From Gammaproteobacteria bacterium (GTDB lineage Bacteria > Pseudomonadota > Gammaproteobacteria > HK1), in contig JAACFO010000019.1 of NCBI GenBank assembly GCA_009937425.1, forward strand, positions 1 through 52,786: DNA of 52,786 nucleotides, in the 5' to 3' direction. A program made the translations under genes and the position numbers. The notes below the pieces were generated by a model that was given only the letters and a program-made list of their open reading frames with translations, searched no databases and was not told the DNA's origin. Below are positions 49,893 through 52,786 of this stretch, in pieces (position 1 is the stretch's first letter; every line of letters begins with the position of its first letter).

Positions 49893-51181
49893 ACCTGAAA
49901 CTAGGCCTGTCCTCAGCGCCACCCGGTGGGAAAAAATCCCCGCGGGTTCTTCTGGTCGCGCTCCATCAGAGTTATCGTGTTCCCGCTTACCAGATGGCTG
50001 CCGCCGCGCTCGGTGCGCGGCTCGTCATCGCTTCCCAGGGGCATCATTCCGTAATACCCGCAATCGCCGATGGGCTTCACATCGAGTTCGATAAAGTCCC
50101 CGAGGCCGTCGAGCGCATCGTCGCCAGTGCAGCCCGTGAACCTTTCGACGCTATCGTCGCCAGTGACGACCTGACCCTGGAAGTCGCGACCCGGGCTGCC
50201 GCCGCCCTCGGAATGCCCCACAATCCGCTTTCGGCCGTGTGTGCGGCGCGGCGTAAGGATCTCGCCAGGGATGCATTGCGGGCCGCCGGGCTTCCGGTGC
50301 CGCGGTTCAGATGCCTGAACCTGACCCAGGATCTGACGCCACAGATTTCCGGCCTGGACTACCCGTGCGTCATCAAACCGTTGGCCATGGCGGCGAGTCG
50401 CGGCGTCATCCGTGTCGATTCCAGCGACGAGTTACGGCGCATGCTGCCGCGGGTGGCCGCCATAGTCGCAGAGGCCGTGGTATCCGATGAGCGTGATCGG
50501 GTGCTGGTGGAATCCTTTCTTCCGGGCGCCGAGATCGCCATCGAAGGACTCCTGCGCGGAGGCCGGCTGCACGTGCTCGCGGTGTTCGACAAACCCGAAC
50601 CACTGGACGGACCATTCTTCGAGGAGAGCTACTACATCACGCCTTCGCGCCTGCCGCCGGCAATCCTCGATGGCGCCATCGAGCGTCTCACTCAGGCGTG
50701 TGCGGCTTACGGCTTGCGCGAAGGTCCCGTGCACGGGGAGATGCGCCTGCACGAAGGCGAAGCCTGGATCCTGGAGGTGGCCGCACGCACTATCGGCGGG
50801 GACTGTGCGCGCTTGCTGTCCTTCGGCGCGGGACGCAGTCTGGAAGAGCTGGTACTGCGACAGGCCCTGGGTTGGCCTCTGGATCTCGACCCCTCCGGCG
50901 GTGCCGCCGGGGTGCTCATGATTCCGACACCCGGGGCCGGAACTTTGCGCCGCGTAGAGGGCGTGCTGGCAGCGCAACAGCTGCCCGGTATCGACGAGCT
51001 GCTGATTTCGGTGCGCGAAGGCTACGAGCTCGTGCCTCTACCGGAAGGCGGCAGCTATCTGGGCTTCGTGTTTGCCCACGCCGACACACCGGCAGAGGTG
51101 GAAAGTGCGCTTCGCGATGCCCACGACTGCCTCAACATTGTCATCGCCCCATCGCTACCCGTCGCCATGCCGGCAGCATAG
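49883..51181 (+). CDS. ATP-grasp domain carboxylate-amine ligase-like protein
   Basis: A protein of about 430 residues. After SPRVLLVALHQSYRVPAYQM comes a pre-ATP-grasp region, then the ATP-grasp fold with YPCVIKPLAMAASRGVIRVD, RVLVESFLPGAEIAIEGLL and the metal site GEMRLHEGEAWILEVAARTI. Substrate unknown; the arrangement is that of carbamoyl-phosphate/biotin-type ligases and of peptide ligases. The start is uncertain: TTG 49883 overlaps the erpA-like gene's end, while ATG 49844 lies inside it and gives an implausible N-terminus. Confidence 0.8.
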   Translation: MRLNLKLGLSSAPPGGKKSPRVLLVALHQSYRVPAYQMAAAALGARLVIASQGHHSVIPAIADGLHIEFDKVPEAVERIVASAAREPFDAIVASDDLTLEVATRAAAALGMPHNPLSAVCAARRKDLARDALRAAGLPVPRFRCLNLTQDLTPQISGLDYPCVIKPLAMAASRGVIRVDSSDELRRMLPRVAAIVAEAVVSDERDRVLVESFLPGAEIAIEGLLRGGRLHVLAVFDKPEPLDGPFFEESYYITPSRLPPAILDGAIERLTQACAAYGLREGPVHGEMRLHEGEAWILEVAARTIGGDCARLLSFGAGRSLEELVLRQALGWPLDLDPSGGAAGVLMIPTPGAGTLRRVEGVLAAQQLPGIDELLISVREGYELVPLPEGGSYLGFVFAHADTPAEVESALRDAHDCLNIVIAPSLPVAMPAA

Positions 51182-51227
51182 GAACGTTCACGGTGAACGG
51201 CCGTCTCTCGATGCGAGAGGCGCAGCG

Positions 51228-51509
51228 CTATTTTTTCGATCCGCCTTGAAAGCCCTGGGGCAAACCGCCCAGATCACCTTCGCCGAACAGGAAGCCGAGC
51301 ATATGTTGCTCGATGATTTCGACGCTGCGCGGGTCGGCGCTATTCAACTGATTCTCATTGATGATCATCTGCAGGCGTTGCAGCCAATCGGTCCAACCTT
51401 CTTTCGACACTGATTCGTAGATGCGTATGCCGATCTCCCCCGGGTGCGGGGGTTCGTCGAGACCTTCCGCCTCGCGTTTCAGAACAACGCAATCGACCAT
51501 TCGTGCCAT
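51228..51509 (-). CDS. yggX: Probable Fe(2+)-trafficking protein YggX
   Basis: A 93-residue protein matching YggX: MARMVDCVVLKREAEGLDEP, PHPGEIGIRIYESVSKEGW and QMIINENQLN in the central and C-terminal part. Cys7 is conserved. It is involved in iron handling and oxidative-stress protection in relatives. It is the last of three minus-strand genes after hemJ. Confidence 0.92.
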   Translation of the reverse strand: MARMVDCVVLKREAEGLDEPPHPGEIGIRIYESVSKEGWTDWLQRLQMIINENQLNSADPRSVEIIEQHMLGFLFGEGDLGGLPQGFQGGSKK

Positions 51510-51536
51510 TTTCTACTCCAGATCCGATTCAGCTCG

Positions 51537-51959
51537 TCACAGTGGCTTGACCACCACCAGGATGACCACGGCAATCAGTATGAGGGCGGGTATTTCGTTG
51601 AATACTCTGTAAAAACGATGCCCATGACGATTGCGATCACCGCGGAAATCCAGCATTAGTTTACCGCAAAGCAAGTGGAACGCTATCAGCACCGCCACCA
51701 GTGTCAGTTTCAGCGTTAACCAAAGACTTGTCGAGTATGCGGCCCACGTGTAGTCGATCAGCAGCCACAGGCCGAAGATCAGAGCGCCGACGCCGCCGAT
51801 GGTGGTTATGGCGAAGAGCTTGCGCTCCATTACCTTGAAGCGCTCGATGCCAATCACGTCGTCGCTCATGGCGTGGTATACGAACAGCCGCGGCAGGTAG
51901 AGCAGCCCCGCGTACCACATCACGACAAAAATCAGATGAAAGGATTTAATCCAAAGCAT
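51537..51959 (-). CDS. hemJ: Protoporphyrinogen IX oxidase HemJ
   Basis: A 140-residue integral membrane protein, the oxygen-independent-type HemJ that makes protoporphyrin IX. It begins MLWIKSFHLIFVVMWYAGLL with the conserved His, followed by YLPRLFVYHA, GLWLLIDYTWA and LIAFHLLCGKLMLDF, which hold further histidines. Four helices are predicted. The heme genes in this window (hemL and hemJ) are not adjacent. Confidence 0.92.
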   Translation of the reverse strand: MLWIKSFHLIFVVMWYAGLLYLPRLFVYHAMSDDVIGIERFKVMERKLFAITTIGGVGALIFGLWLLIDYTWAAYSTSLWLTLKLTLVAVLIAFHLLCGKLMLDFRGDRNRHGHRFYRVFNEIPALILIAVVILVVVKPL

Positions 51960-51979
51960 GCTGGTCGGTTCCCTTGTCG

Positions 51980-52786
51980 TCAGCCGCCATAGCGTACCGC
52001 GGCATCGATTTGAGCTCGCGTCAAAATCCCGTGAACGTTACCGGAATCGCGCTTCGATGAGCCAGTGATGACCGCGACGTCCGCATCGTCGCGGTCCATG
52101 GCGTCCAGAGCCTCGCGAAGGGTAGCGTCGGCGCGTACCACGACGCAATTGTGCCCATGCCCGGCCGGGAGTTCGCTGGATTCATGGGCTTGCTCGGCTT
52201 CGAGACCGGCGATGACACGACGGAGCTGCTCTTCGTTCAGCGCGGCCAGGATGCGGCCACCGTCCATCATGACGACCCACTCAGGGGTCCCGTCGAAGAC
52301 GCCCTCGATATCGGCAAGGGTCGAGGATTTTGCAGCGATGCTGAAATGCCGGTTCATGATCGCGCCGACGCCGGTGCGGCTGAGAGCAACGGCCACGGGA
52401 TCGTGGTGATATTCCAGTCCCCGGGAGCGCAGCACGCTGATGAAGATGGACTCGTGACCGAACAGCACCCGGCTGGTCAAGGTGGCGGTGACGATGACGA
52501 CCATACCCGGCAGGATGCTGTTGGGGTTGGCGGTGAGCTCGAGGATTGCCATGAGCGCTGCCAGCGGTGCCTGCAGGGTGGCTCCCATCATCGCACCCAT
52601 GCCCAGTAAAGCGTAGAAGCCCGATGAGGCGCTGAGCTGCGGCGCCAGGTCGTGCCCGATCACCCCGAGGGCGCCTCCGCCCAGGGCCCCCATTACCACC
52701 GTCGGGCCGATAAGGCCGCCGGGCACGCCGAGACCGATACAGGCCGTGGTGGCAACCAGCTTGAGCGTCACGATCAACACCAGCGC
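51980..52786 (-). CDS. ClC-type chloride channel/transporter with CBS domains, C-terminal part
   Basis: This frame runs off the window edge at its N-terminus. The membrane part shows GLGVPGGLIGPTVVMGALGG and FYALLGMGAMMGATLQAPLA, the two selectivity-filter regions of ClC proteins. The C-terminal part has two CBS-like repeats (about LEYHHDPVAVALSRTGVGAI on, to the end). Whether it is a channel or an antiporter cannot be decided, since the gating-glutamate region lies outside the window. Confidence 0.9.
   Translation of the reverse strand, partial: ALVLIVTLKLVATTACIGLGVPGGLIGPTVVMGALGGGALGVIGHDLAPQLSASSGFYALLGMGAMMGATLQAPLAALMAILELTANPNSILPGMVVIVTATLTSRVLFGHESIFISVLRSRGLEYHHDPVAVALSRTGVGAIMNRHFSIAAKSSTLADIEGVFDGTPEWVVMMDGGRILAALNEEQLRRVIAGLEAEQAHESSELPAGHGHNCVVVRADATLREALDAMDRDDADVAVITGSSKRDSGNVHGILTRAQIDAAVRYGG

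Overview
The window is a high-GC bacterial chromosome segment, most likely from a gammaproteobacterium. The order mnmG-rsmG-parA-parB-atpIBEFHAGDC-glmU-glmS is the block that typically lies beside the replication origin in this class. tamA/tamB, fur, yidD, yggX, hemJ, hemL and a two-subunit glyQ/glyS fit the same placement. I cannot name a genus. A class II DAHP synthase next to a Trm112-like protein and a FadI/FadJ-like pair suggests an uncultured or environmental lineage, but this is inference.

Layout. 1-2240: glyS (cut by the window edge), glyQ and a secreted hypothetical on the minus strand. 2309-2364: a perfect inverted repeat. 2441-7153: a small membrane protein, then mnmG, rsmG, parA and parB. 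7179-14246: a likely promoter and the complete F1Fo ATP synthase operon. 14305-18415: glmU, glmS (UDP-GlcNAc synthesis) and a closely spaced arsenite methyltransferase gene. 18509-24316: tamA and tamB, the outer-membrane translocation and lipid-transport module.

24.5-30.4 kb is the accessory heart of the window. It is a plus-strand string of small unrelated genes, most separated by 60-90 bp imperfect inverted repeats that look like integron attC sites. Five share one 72-73 bp family, two are divergent in sequence, and three are halves or collapsed remnants. No integrase gene lies in the window, so the structure resembles a cluster of attC sites lacking an integrase, or the distal part of a chromosomal integron. 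Cargo: a glyoxalase-fold protein, a cyclase/formamidase-like hydrolase, a Dabb protein, a TfoX-N-like protein, a DUF433/DUF5615 toxin-antitoxin pair, an SGNH hydrolase, a glutathione transferase, a DUF1971 protein and several unknowns. It fades into a decaying zone (30.4-33.1 kb) with a cytochrome b561-like gene, a RidA fragment and two minus-strand hypotheticals.

33.2-34.7 kb: a LemA/GIDE-like membrane pair. 34.9-38.4 kb: a fadI/fadJ-like beta-oxidation pair. 38.6-43.9 kb: an M23 peptidase, a GmhB-like HAD protein that has lost key motif residues, fur, cysS, yidD, class II DAHP synthase and a Trm112-like protein. 43.9-46.2 kb: a ribB(A) gene broken by a deletion that removes its catalytic acidic loop, then a class I DAHP synthase. 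46.3-49.1 kb: an overlapping thiD-thiE-hemL operon. 49.2-51.2 kb: rubredoxin, an ErpA/IscA-type Fe-S carrier and an ATP-grasp ligase. The window ends with yggX, hemJ and a ClC-type channel cut by the edge.

No tRNA, rRNA or CRISPR was recognised.
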